Position numbers and translations under genes: made by a program. 64,000 nucleotides of DNA from Clostridiales bacterium (GTDB taxonomy: Bacteria > Bacillota > Clostridia > Saccharofermentanales > Saccharofermentanaceae): positions 248,001-312,000 of the forward strand of contig JAFWMQ010000015.1 of NCBI GenBank assembly GCA_017510605.1, in the 5' to 3' direction. This document shows, in pieces, positions 26,255 through 36,000 of the stretch. The first letter of the stretch is position 1. The number at the start of each line of letters is the position of its first letter. The notes beneath the pieces were generated by a model. That model was not told where the DNA came from and did no database searches. It worked only from the letters and a program-made list of their open reading frames with translations.

Positions 26255-27972
26255 ATATCAAGACATTAAAGCGCCTGTTCTCATATCTCAAAGGCTCATC
26301 TGCGATTGCGGTTTTATCTGTTTTCATTGGAATTCTTTACGGCGCTGCCACTGTAGCGATCCCGTTTTTTGCCGGAAGGGCTATCGACAGTCTCGGAAAT
26401 ATGGATGTTCTTACCGGATATATCCTGATCATCATTGCACTGATTATTGTTGCTGCAGTACTTCAGTACGCACTCATCAAGACAAATAACCGCGTTGCTT
26501 ATTCCATTGGTCTTAACTTAAGGAATGCGACATATGCGAAAATGCACAGGGTAAGGATGTCTTATATCGATAAGACATCTGCAGGAAAGCTCCAGAGCTT
26601 TATTATCAGCGATGTTGAGACTGTATCTGACGGCATGCTGATGTTCCTTAACCAGTTTGCTTCGGGAATCGCCACTATCGTTATCACTCTTGCCGTTATG
26701 TTCTGCATAAACTGGAAGATATCGCTTATCGTCGTTATCTTTACTCCTGTGTCGATTGCGGTATCTTACATGATAGCGAAAGGTGCATATAAATCTTTTG
26801 CCGCGCAGGCAAGCATCAGATCTAGGCAGACTGCATTCGTAGGTGAATCGGTAAAGAATTTCAGGGAATGCAGAATATATAATGTCACGGACAAAAGGAT
26901 CTCAGGTTTTGACGAGATAAACAGTGAGTACAGAAAAACTTCTACTAAAGCAACATTCTTATCTTCGATCAGCAATCCTTCATCAAGATTTGTAAATGCC
27001 CTTATTTATGCCGGAGTTGTATTAACAGGATGTCTTTCCGGAATTGGCGGAGCGATTACCGTTGGAGCTTTAACGTCGCTTCTGGCATATGCTAACCAGT
27101 TTATGAAGCCTTTTAATGATCTGACGGCAGTATATACAGAACTTACCGACAGCTTCGCCTGCCTTAACAGGATCTTCGAGTATCTGGACAGTGAGGAACT
27201 GCCTTCAGAAACATCCGCTGATGAATTGCCGGATAAGAATAGGCAGTTTGATATTGAATTCAAGAATGTATGCTTTTCCTATGTTGAAGGAAAACCTGTA
27301 CTTAAGGACATATCGTTTACTGTGGGCAAGGGTGAATCGTTTGCGATTGCAGGTCCCACAGGCTGCGGCAAGACAACGCTTATCAATCTTCTTATGCGAT
27401 ACTATGAGCCCGATTCGGGCGATATCCTGATAAATGGCAGATCCATAAAAGATATTCCCAGATCGGAATTAAGGCACTATATCGGATTTGTTACCCAGGA
27501 TACATGGCTTTCGGATGATACGGTCATGGAGAATATAAGATTTTCGGGTTCTCATATAACAGATGAGCAGGTTTATGAAGCCTGCAGGAGATCCGGATGC
27601 GACTCTTTTATAAGAAAGCTTCCAAAGCGGTATAATGAAATGATCGACAATGACAGGGATGATATATCAGAAGGTCAGAAGCAGCTCCTGACTATCGCGA
27701 GGGCAATGGCTTCAGATCCTTCGATAATGATCCTGGATGAAGCTACATCATCCGTAGACGTTGTTACGGAAGACCGTATCCAGAAGGCAGTAAGGGAGCT
27801 CCTTAACGGCCGCACGAGCATAATAATCGCGCACAGGCTCTCTCAGATAACGAACTGCGACAAGATCGTTGTCATTGATAACGGAACGGTCTCAGAGATT
27901 GGAACACACGATGAGCTTATCTCTAACGGCGGATTCTACAGCAGATTATATGCTTCATACATATCCGGTTAG
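26251..27972 (+). CDS. Heterodimeric ABC exporter subunit with catalytic ATP site
   Basis: This is the partner half-transporter, also 573 residues. Its Walker A (GPTGCGKT), Walker B with catalytic Glu497 (MILDEATSSVD) and H-loop His528 (IIAHRLS) are canonical. Its signature is altered to ISEGQ (472-476). With the first subunit this makes one competent and one degenerate ATP site, the textbook asymmetric heterodimer. Translation is coupled through an ATGA overlap. murD follows after eight bases, so export and cell-wall genes may share a transcript. That could hint at an envelope-related substrate but is weak evidence. Confidence 0.94.
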   Translation: MNIKTLKRLFSYLKGSSAIAVLSVFIGILYGAATVAIPFFAGRAIDSLGNMDVLTGYILIIIALIIVAAVLQYALIKTNNRVAYSIGLNLRNATYAKMHRVRMSYIDKTSAGKLQSFIISDVETVSDGMLMFLNQFASGIATIVITLAVMFCINWKISLIVVIFTPVSIAVSYMIAKGAYKSFAAQASIRSRQTAFVGESVKNFRECRIYNVTDKRISGFDEINSEYRKTSTKATFLSSISNPSSRFVNALIYAGVVLTGCLSGIGGAITVGALTSLLAYANQFMKPFNDLTAVYTELTDSFACLNRIFEYLDSEELPSETSADELPDKNRQFDIEFKNVCFSYVEGKPVLKDISFTVGKGESFAIAGPTGCGKTTLINLLMRYYEPDSGDILINGRSIKDIPRSELRHYIGFVTQDTWLSDDTVMENIRFSGSHITDEQVYEACRRSGCDSFIRKLPKRYNEMIDNDRDDISEGQKQLLTIARAMASDPSIMILDEATSSVDVVTEDRIQKAVRELLNGRTSIIIAHRLSQITNCDKIVVIDNGTVSEIGTHDELISNGGFYSRLYASYISG

Positions 27973-27980
27973 GAGGAACT

Positions 27981-29474
27981 ATGAGTAACTACAAGTTCGA
28001 TGAGTTCAAAAAATACATAAACGGCAGGAAAGCTGCCGTTATCGGCATCGGCATATCCAACACGCCTCTTATCAAGTGGCTCATCTCATTGGGATGCATT
28101 GTTACCGCATGCGATAAGAATACCGAGGAAGATCCGGTCCTCAAGAAGAATATCGATGCTCTTAAAGAGATATCTTCAGACATCAAGTGGTCTTTGGGTG
28201 ATTCTTACCTGACTCACTTAAGAGACGACCATTACGACATCGTGTTCAAGACGCCTAAGATGAGATTTGAGACCCCCGAACTTCAGGCTTTAAAGGAAAT
28301 GGGTTCCATTCTTACAACGGAGATGGAGCTGTTCATGAATCTCTGTCCTGCAGAGATCTTCGCAATCACAGGTTCCGACGGAAAGACAACGACAACCACG
28401 CTTACTTCAGAGATCCTGAAGCAGGCAGGTTATAAGGTCTGGATCGGCGGCAATATCGGCACGCCTCTGCTTGACCGCATTGCTGAAATCGAGCCTGATG
28501 ACAAGGTGGTTTTGGAACTTTCATCTTTCCAGCTTTTGGGCATGAGCACATCTGCTGATGTTGCTGTTGTTACTAACATCACGCCGAATCATCTGGATTT
28601 CCACAAGGATTATGATGAGTATATCCAAGCAAAGGTAAATGTTTTCAGGAATCAGGGACCTGTCGGAAAAGTCATTCTCAATGCGGGCTGCGATCTTACA
28701 TATGAGATGAAAGACATCGCAAGAGGCAGGGTAAAGCTGTTCTCTGCAAACAAAGGCAAGGTAATGAGATCGGATTCGCCTTTGTACCCGAGAGCTTATA
28801 CCGAGGACGGAAGGCTCGTTTATGAAGAGAACGGAGATATAACCGACATTTGCGGTATAAATGATATATTCATTCCGGGACTTCATAATGTCGAGAATTT
28901 CCTTGCGGCAGCCTGCGCCGTTATCGATTATGTTAAGCCTGAAGATATCGCTTATGTCGCAAAGAACTTCAAAGGCGTTCCGCACAGGATCGAGTTCATC
29001 AGGGAACTTGACGGAGTAAGGTGGTATAACTCTTCGATCGATACATCGCCCAACCGTTCTCTCAACACTATGAACGCGCTGGCTGCAAGAAATGAGAAAG
29101 GCGTGCTTATCTGCGGAGGCGCTGATAAGAAGTGCCTTTACAACAAACTGGGCGATGCGATCCTTAATGTCTGCGACAGGATAATCATCTACGGTTCAAA
29201 TGCAGATCTTGTTACTGATATCATCGCGAAGGAAGCTCACGGCAGATCTTATGAGATATACAAGATCCCTGATAAAGAAGGCGATGTCTATGAGTTCCCT
29301 AAGACACGCGACAATGTTGTAAATGCTTATAAAGATGCTATCAATAAGGCAAGAGAGTGGGCAAAACCGGGAGAGATTGTTATTATGTCTTCAATAGGCA
29401 CGTCCTATGACCATTTCAGGCACTTTGAACACAGAGGTGATATGTTCAGGGACCTTGTAAATGAATTGAAATAA
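27981..29474 (+). CDS. murD: UDP-N-acetylmuramoylalanine-D-glutamate ligase (MurD)
   Basis: MurD adds D-glutamate to UDP-MurNAc-L-Ala in peptidoglycan synthesis. The 497 residues include a Rossmann-like N-terminal domain (GIGISNTPLIKWL), the Mur ligase P-loop ITGSDGKTTTT (about residues 129-139), the GGNIGTPLL UDP-binding motif, ELSSFQL with the metal-site Glu, TPNHLDFH and HRIEF. In the C-terminal domain the usual NDSKATN is replaced by YNSSIDTSPNRS, as in a clostridial variant branch. AGGAGG precedes the ATG. The gene is outside a dcw cluster, between an ABC exporter and leuA. Confidence 0.9.
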   Translation: MSNYKFDEFKKYINGRKAAVIGIGISNTPLIKWLISLGCIVTACDKNTEEDPVLKKNIDALKEISSDIKWSLGDSYLTHLRDDHYDIVFKTPKMRFETPELQALKEMGSILTTEMELFMNLCPAEIFAITGSDGKTTTTTLTSEILKQAGYKVWIGGNIGTPLLDRIAEIEPDDKVVLELSSFQLLGMSTSADVAVVTNITPNHLDFHKDYDEYIQAKVNVFRNQGPVGKVILNAGCDLTYEMKDIARGRVKLFSANKGKVMRSDSPLYPRAYTEDGRLVYEENGDITDICGINDIFIPGLHNVENFLAAACAVIDYVKPEDIAYVAKNFKGVPHRIEFIRELDGVRWYNSSIDTSPNRSLNTMNALAARNEKGVLICGGADKKCLYNKLGDAILNVCDRIIIYGSNADLVTDIIAKEAHGRSYEIYKIPDKEGDVYEFPKTRDNVVNAYKDAINKAREWAKPGEIVIMSSIGTSYDHFRHFEHRGDMFRDLVNELK

Positions 29475-29504
29475 GCTAATAAGCTTTAGGGTGGAGGAGA
29501 GTTT

Positions 29505-31190
29505 ATGGCTGACATGAATTACCGCAGATATAAGGCTCATCCGACAGTTGATCTGCCGGACCGTAAATGGCCGGCTCAAAATATTTCCAAAGCACCCATC
29601 TGGTGCTCTGTCGATCTCAGAGACGGTAATCAGGCATTGGAAGTTCCTATGACTCTTGAACAGAAGGTTGAATTCTTCGAATATCTCTGTTCTATCGGGT
29701 TTAAGCAGATCGAGATCGGTTTTCCGGCAGCATCAGAGACGGATTATAACTTCTGCAGGCATCTGATCGAAAATAATCTTATTCCTGATGATGTTGCGAT
29801 CCAGGTATTAACCCAGTCAAGAGAGCATATTATCGATAAGACGATGGAAGCTGTAAAAGGCGCTCCTGCAGTAATTATTCACCTTTATAACGCGACCAGC
29901 ACTCTTCACAGGGATGTTGTTTTCGATTTCTCATGTGAGGAATGCATTGATCTTGCTGTCGATGGCGCGAAAATGATCATCGACAGGATAAAAGAAGATA
30001 ATAGTGGCACCAGATTTATTCTCGAGTATTCACCGGAAGCTTTCTCTGATACAGAACTCGATTTCTCGGTAAAGATCTGTGATGCGGTTCTTGATTGCTG
30101 GAAGCCCACGCCTGACAACAAGGTGATCATTAACCTGCCTGAGACTGTTGAGTATCAGACCGCCAATGTTTATGCGGATCAGATCGAGTATTTCTGCAGA
30201 AATACAAAGTGGAGAGATTCGATAATCGTTTCACTTCACACACATAATGACAGGGGAACAGCGGTTGCAACCTCTGAGTTCGGACTTATGGCAGGCGGTG
30301 ACAGGGTAGAGGGTACTCTTTTCGGGAACGGTGAGAGAACAGGCAACGTTGATATCATCACTCTTGCAATAAATATGATGATGCTCGGCATCAATCCGGG
30401 ACTCGATTTCTCGAACATGAATAAGACTATTGATGTCTATGAGGAATTAACCGGAATGAAGGTCGAGCCGAGGCATCCGTGGGCCGGGAAGCTTGTGTTT
30501 ACGGCATTCTCGGGCTCTCATCAGGATGCTATCAATAAAGGAAGAAAGAAGATGGAAGAGCGCGGCGAGAGCATTTGGGCCGTTCCTTATCTGCCGATCG
30601 ATCCTAAAGATGTCGGCAGGGAATATGAACCTATTATCAGGATCAATTCCCAGTCAGGGAGAGGCGGGATCGCTTATGTTATGGAGACATATTTTGGTGT
30701 CCAGCTTCCTAAGAGATTCCAGAGGGATTTCCTGCCTGTTGTCAAGGCAGCTACAGAAGCAAACGGCACTGAGAATGAACTCCTGCCGCAGCAGATTTTC
30801 GATCTTTTCGATGACAAATTCATCAATGTGCTTGAGCCTTACGGCTTAAAGAACTTCTCGGAGCAGCAGGATAGCGACCAGGTATCCACTGTTGAAGCCC
30901 TGATAACCGATAACGGCAAGGAAGTTACCATTAAAGGACAGGGTAACGGTCTCCTCGATGCGTTCGTAAGGGCATTTTCGGCTTATACCGGCATCGGCTT
31001 CTCGATCTCTAACTATTCTGAGCATGCTATGAAATCCGGTTCAGATTCTGCGGCTATCACATATATCGAGATAACTAATACATCTAACAAACAGACTTAC
31101 ATCGGTGCCGGTGTATCAAGTTCTGTTACAAAATCATCCGTTCGTGCCGTAGTTTGCGCATTTAACAGAATGATAAGTGTGTTATCATAA
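29505..31190 (+). CDS. leuA: 2-isopropylmalate synthase, long LeuA2 type
   Basis: LeuA condenses acetyl-CoA with 2-oxoisovalerate, the first leucine-specific step. The 561-residue protein is the longer type known from Actinobacteria and some Clostridia. It opens with KWPAQNISKAPIW, then CSVDLRDGNQAL (metal-binding DxRDGNQ), the catalytic-barrel HTHNDRGTAVA metal histidines and GNGERTGN, and ends in a regulatory domain (about 430-561) with GNGLLDAF. The leader is only 30 bases with a GGTGGAGGAG site, so no T-box or leader-peptide control is visible. No other leu gene is in the window. Confidence 0.93.
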   Translation: MADMNYRRYKAHPTVDLPDRKWPAQNISKAPIWCSVDLRDGNQALEVPMTLEQKVEFFEYLCSIGFKQIEIGFPAASETDYNFCRHLIENNLIPDDVAIQVLTQSREHIIDKTMEAVKGAPAVIIHLYNATSTLHRDVVFDFSCEECIDLAVDGAKMIIDRIKEDNSGTRFILEYSPEAFSDTELDFSVKICDAVLDCWKPTPDNKVIINLPETVEYQTANVYADQIEYFCRNTKWRDSIIVSLHTHNDRGTAVATSEFGLMAGGDRVEGTLFGNGERTGNVDIITLAINMMMLGINPGLDFSNMNKTIDVYEELTGMKVEPRHPWAGKLVFTAFSGSHQDAINKGRKKMEERGESIWAVPYLPIDPKDVGREYEPIIRINSQSGRGGIAYVMETYFGVQLPKRFQRDFLPVVKAATEANGTENELLPQQIFDLFDDKFINVLEPYGLKNFSEQQDSDQVSTVEALITDNGKEVTIKGQGNGLLDAFVRAFSAYTGIGFSISNYSEHAMKSGSDSAAITYIEITNTSNKQTYIGAGVSSSVTKSSVRAVVCAFNRMISVLS

Positions 31191-31224
31191 GCGCGTTTGA
31201 ACAGGAGATAAAGGAGTATTAGAG

Positions 31225-32109
31225 ATGATTTGGGATTATTTTGTCGCTTTTATATTTGGCGTTGTTGAAGGTATAACCGAGTGGCTTCCTATAAGCTCGA
31301 CCGGTCATATGATCATCTTAAACGAATTCTTAAAGCTCAATGTATCACCCGAATTCTACGATCTTTACCTTGTTGTAATCCAGTTAGGCGCGATAATGGC
31401 CGTAATCGTCATATTCTGGAAGGATATATGGCCCTTCGGAACCAAGAATAATGATCATCCTTTTGCAAAAGAAGGATTTGGAAGTTACATAAAGAAGGAC
31501 AAGATCATTATGTGGCTCAAGATTGCGCTTGCGTGCGTTCCTGCAGCAATTGTAGGCGTTCTTTTCGATAATTGGCTCGACGAACATCTCTATAACTACG
31601 TTGTCGTTGCAATATCGCTGATCTTATTCGGTATTGCGTTTATCGTGGTCGAACGTTATATGAAAGACCGTACACCCACAATTAAGACCGTTAACCAGCT
31701 TAATTGGGGACATGCATTTGCAATCGGTATGTTCCAGCTCCTCGCTGCTGTATTTCCCGGCGCATCAAGATCCGGTTCGACTATCGTCGGTTCCATCGCG
31801 ATCGGTATCAAGAGGGAAGCAGCTGCCAAGTTCACATTTTTCCTTGCAATTCCCGTAATGCTCGGCGCCAGCCTCCTCAAAGTCCTCAAGTTTGACGGCG
31901 ACGTGACCGGACATGAGATCGTTCTTCTGCTTATCGGAATGGTAACAGCTTTCGGCGTCAGCCTTCTCATTATTAACAGGCTTATGGCCTTCATTAAGAA
32001 GCATTCGTTCACCTGCTTCGGATGGTACCGCATTGTTCTCGGGGTTATAGTGCTCATCCTCGGCGCCGCAGGCGTTATCGGCGGCGGTGCGCTGGCAGGG
32101 GCTGCCTGA
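31225..32109 (+). CDS. uppP: Undecaprenyl-diphosphatase UppP (BacA)
   Basis: UppP recycles the undecaprenyl carrier lipid for peptidoglycan synthesis, in the membrane. The 294 residues have eight or so hydrophobic segments. Both family motifs are present: EGITEWLPISSTGHM (about residues 16-30) and PGASRSGST (about 181-189), which hold the catalytic Glu, Ser/His and Arg residues. AAAGGAG lies before the ATG. It follows leuA by 34 bases; with murD it adds a second cell-wall function to this gene string. Bacitracin tolerance is a known consequence of the family. Confidence 0.95.
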   Translation: MIWDYFVAFIFGVVEGITEWLPISSTGHMIILNEFLKLNVSPEFYDLYLVVIQLGAIMAVIVIFWKDIWPFGTKNNDHPFAKEGFGSYIKKDKIIMWLKIALACVPAAIVGVLFDNWLDEHLYNYVVVAISLILFGIAFIVVERYMKDRTPTIKTVNQLNWGHAFAIGMFQLLAAVFPGASRSGSTIVGSIAIGIKREAAAKFTFFLAIPVMLGASLLKVLKFDGDVTGHEIVLLLIGMVTAFGVSLLIINRLMAFIKKHSFTCFGWYRIVLGVIVLILGAAGVIGGGALAGAA

Positions 32110-32184
32110 CTGCTTGTCCGTCAAGGACATTCACTGTTTTCGGAGTTCATCGCATAATTTTTAATAAGCATATTAATTTGTTTA

Positions 32185-32193
32185 TGCTATAAT
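32185..32193 (+). promoter_or_regulatory. Extended -10 promoter of the 32239 gene
   Basis: TGCTATAAT (32185-32193) is a full extended -10. Transcription would start near 32200, nine bases before an in-frame ATG at 32209 that has no ribosome site. This favours the TTG start at 32239. Confidence 0.55.
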
Positions 32194-32238
32194 CCATACT
32201 GATTTATTATGCGAGATTATGCGGATAGGAGATTTCTT

Positions 32239-32997
32239 TTGCGCAAATATATATACAACAGCCGTGATGTGGCGGCTTACTTCAAATATTTCTCGGTTCC
32301 GAGCTATCTTGAAGTTTCTTATATGCAGTATATCTTTAATCTTGGGAATAAGGTCCTTGCTGAACCTTTGACGCGTGATTTTGAGGCATTTAAGAAGGAG
32401 GTTTACAGGGAACTTTATTTCCTGTGGGCTAATGGCTTTGAGAACGAGAAGGCTGATATCTCAAAAATGACCTCAGAAGGCGAACTGACACTTATCTGTG
32501 ACCAGGAATGCATATGTCTTGAGTCATATATGAAGCTGATCTGTCTTCATTTGATATTTTCGAGCAATCTGCCGTACATTACGCTGAATTTTACCGGACT
32601 TATGACTCAGCTCGGGATCAAATGCGGAGTTGAGCTTTATGAGGATAACTGCAGGAAAGTCTGTGAATCTTTGCAGCTTGAGGTAAGGGATTCTTTCGGG
32701 AAGCCTTTTGATCTGAATCTCGGTATTCCGGATGAGCTTATGAGAGTATCGTTAAGCTCTGAATTCAAGCAAAGTCTTGACACGAGAAATTTCAAGGAGA
32801 CTTTAAGAAGTGAACAGATGAACTGGTTAAAGGATCTTAAGGATAAGTCCTTTAAGCTGTTCGGATCTATTCCTGCGCGCAAAAAGACGACAAACAGCCG
32901 TTCTTCCGGCTCCAGATCTAAGAACTACGGTAATTCGGGTGATACCGGAGTTCGTAATTCGGCCCAGCCTAAGGGCACGCCAAATACAGGCAGATAA
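32239..32997 (+). CDS. Protein of unknown function with Ser/Gly/Asn-rich tail
   Basis: I do not recognise this 252-residue protein. Residues 1-195 look globular and mainly helical, with a hydrophobic patch around 98-118 (LICLHLIFSSNLPYITL) that is short for a membrane span. Cysteines appear singly, not in pairs. From about 210 the chain is a basic, low-complexity Ser/Gly/Asn/Lys tail that looks disordered. A TTG start is chosen because AGGAGA lies six bases before it; the upstream ATG at 32209 would be nearly leaderless. It has its own promoter and ends 20 bases before the giant activase gene, so cotranscription is possible. Confidence 0.6.
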   Translation: MRKYIYNSRDVAAYFKYFSVPSYLEVSYMQYIFNLGNKVLAEPLTRDFEAFKKEVYRELYFLWANGFENEKADISKMTSEGELTLICDQECICLESYMKLICLHLIFSSNLPYITLNFTGLMTQLGIKCGVELYEDNCRKVCESLQLEVRDSFGKPFDLNLGIPDELMRVSLSSEFKQSLDTRNFKETLRSEQMNWLKDLKDKSFKLFGSIPARKKTTNSRSSGSRSKNYGNSGDTGVRNSAQPKGTPNTGR

Positions 32998-33017
32998 TTC
33001 GACGTGGAGGTCAAGTG

Positions 33018-36000
33018 ATGGACAAGGTATACAAGCTCGGTCTTGATATCGGATCTACAACAATTAAAGTAGTTCTTCTCGACGGTGAGAAGATCATTCA
33101 TAGTGATTATCAGAGGCACCATTCAGATGTATCGGGACTTCTGAACGATCTTTTCGAAGATCTGAATAATAAATTTCCCGGAATAAACGTAGACGTGGTT
33201 ATTACCGGTTCCGGCGGACTTTCGGTCGCAAACTGGCTCGGGTTTAAGTTTACCCAGGAAGTAATGGCCGAGACCAAGGCTATTAAGACGTATCATCCTG
33301 AGACTGATGTAATCATCGAGCTGGGCGGAGAGGACGCTAAGATCACATATATGCATCCCGTTCTCGAGCAGCGTATGAACGGAACCTGCGCAGGCGGTAC
33401 GGGTTCTTTCATTGACCAGATGGCATCGCTCCTTCAGACTGATGCGGACGGCCTTAATAATTTTGCCAAAGATTACAGATCGCTTTATACGATCGCAAGC
33501 CGTTGCGGCGTTTTCGCGAAAAGTGACCTTCAGCCGCTTATCAACGAAGGTGCTGCAAAAGAAGACCTTGCAGCTTCGATCTATCAGTCAGTTGTAAACC
33601 AGACTATCTCGGGTCTTGCATGCGGAAGACCTATCAAGGGCAACGTTACTTTTCTTGGCGGTCCTTTATACTTCAATTCTGAGCTCAGGAGTGCGTTTGA
33701 GCGTACTCTGAAAGACAAGGTCGATTCATTCTGGATGCCTGAGGAAGCGCAGATCTATGTCGCATTAGGTGCAGCATTATCTGCTGACGGCAAGTGCCCG
33801 GTCAATCTTTCGGATCTCCTTATCAAACTTAAGAACAGGGAGGGCTTCGTTCCGGATATCATCAGGATCGACCCGATCTTCAAGAACAAGGAAGATAAGG
33901 AAGCCTTTGACGAGCGTCATAAAAAAGACCAGATTCCTGTCCTTGATATCAAGGACCAGCATGGTGCCCTTTATCTTGGTGTTGATGCAGGTTCCACGAC
34001 CACAAAGGCTGTAGTCATCAATAAAAAAGGTGATCTTGTTTACACTTATTACGCAAGCAACAAGGGCAATCCGGTCATGAGTGCCGTAACCATTATGAAG
34101 GACATCTATTCCAAGATACCCGATGATTGCTATCTTGCTCATTCCTGCGTTACCGGTTACGGTGAGAACATCATAAAAGCAGCTTTAAATATTGATATCG
34201 GTGAGATCGAGACGATGGCCCACTTCCAGTCTGCGAAGTTCTTCTGCCCGGATGTTGATTTCATTATCGACATCGGCGGTCAGGACATGAAGTGCATGAA
34301 GATCAGAAACGGTGTTATCGATTCGATCATGCTTAACGAGGCATGTTCTTCAGGATGCGGATCTTTTATCCAGACTTTCGCACAGACACTGGGACTTACA
34401 ACTCCTGAATTCGCTGAAGCAGCACTTTCATCTACAAAGCCTGTTGATCTTGGAACACGCTGTACCGTTTTCATGAATTCAAAGGTTAAGCAGGCGCAGA
34501 AGGAAGGAGCTTCAGTAGGTGATATCTCTGCAGGTCTTTCTTATTCAGTAGTTCGAAATGCGCTTTATAAAGTAATCAAGATCCGTGATACAGAACAGCT
34601 CGGTAAGAACATTGTCGTTCAGGGCGGCACGTTCCTTAACGATGCTATCTTAAGATGCTTCGAATTGGTTTCCGGAAGAGATGTTATAAGACCGAATGTT
34701 GCAGGATTGATGGGCGCATTCGGTGCTGCCCTTATCGCACAGAGAAGATGTAAGGACGGTTCAAGATCTGCTGTCCTTGCCAAAGATGAGCTCGATTCAT
34801 TTTCGATGGATACGGAGAATACTCAGTGCCAGGGCTGTACAAATCACTGCAGGCTTACTATCGCAACATTCTCAAATGGCACAAAGTTCGTATCGGGCAA
34901 CCGTTGTGAGAGAGGTGAGGATTTGGCGCTCGACAGAGAACCTGTTAATGATAAGAAAAAACTGCCAAACCTTTTCGATTACAAGTATTCAAGAACATTC
35001 AGCTACTATAAGCCGTTAAAGCTTGAGGATGCTCCGAGAGGTGAGATCGGCATTCCGCGTGTCCTAAACCAATATGAGAACTATCCTTTCTGGTTTACTG
35101 TCCTTACAAAGCTCGGATTCAGAGTCCTTGTCTCGGCCAGATCTTCACACAAGATCTACGAAGGCGGTATGGAGACGATACCCTCGGAATCCGTATGTTA
35201 TCCTGCAAAGCTTGCGCACGGTCATATCGAGAATCTCATAGACCGCGGCATCACCACGATCTTTTATCCTGATGTTCCTTATGAGAATATCGAAAATGAT
35301 AATTCCAACAACCACTATAACTGTCCGATCGTATGCTCTTATCCGGAAGTTATCCGCAATAATGTTGAGAACCTCATCGAAAAGAACATCAGATACATTA
35401 ATCCTTTCATGCCTTTGGATAATCTTGATAACGTTGCCCTGCATCTTACCGAGTGCTTTGATTATCTCGGTGTGTCAGCCGAAGAGGCAAAGCAGGCAGT
35501 CCAGGCAGGTGCCGAAGAATACTTCAAGTACAAGGAAGACATAAAGGCTAAGGGCAGGGAGATCCTTAAGGAGATGGAGGAGAAAGGTCTTAAGGGAATC
35601 GTCCTTGCAGGAAGACCCTATCACTGTGATCCCGAGATCAACCACGGAATCCCGCAGATGATCAATTCTTTGGGCCTTGCTGTCCTTACTGAAGATGCAG
35701 TTGCAAAGCCCGGTGTATTAAAGCGTCCTATCAGAGTTATTGACCAGTGGATGTATCACACCAGACTTTATGAAGCGGCTGCTTTCGTCATAACGAGACC
35801 TGATCTTGAATTAGTACAGCTTACGAGCTTTGGCTGCGGTCTTGATGCGGTTACATCAGACCAGGTTCAGGAGATCCTCGAATCATCAGGCAAACTCTAT
35901 ACGCTTCTTAAGATCGACGAAGTAAGTAACCTCGGTGCAGCAAGGATCAGAATGAGATCTCTTGTTGTTGCGATGAATGAGAGACTTGAACTCGAAGAGA

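Noticed and set aside
29475..29504. A T-box or leader peptide before leuA
   Set aside because: Only 30 bases separate murD and leuA; they hold just the ribosome-binding site.
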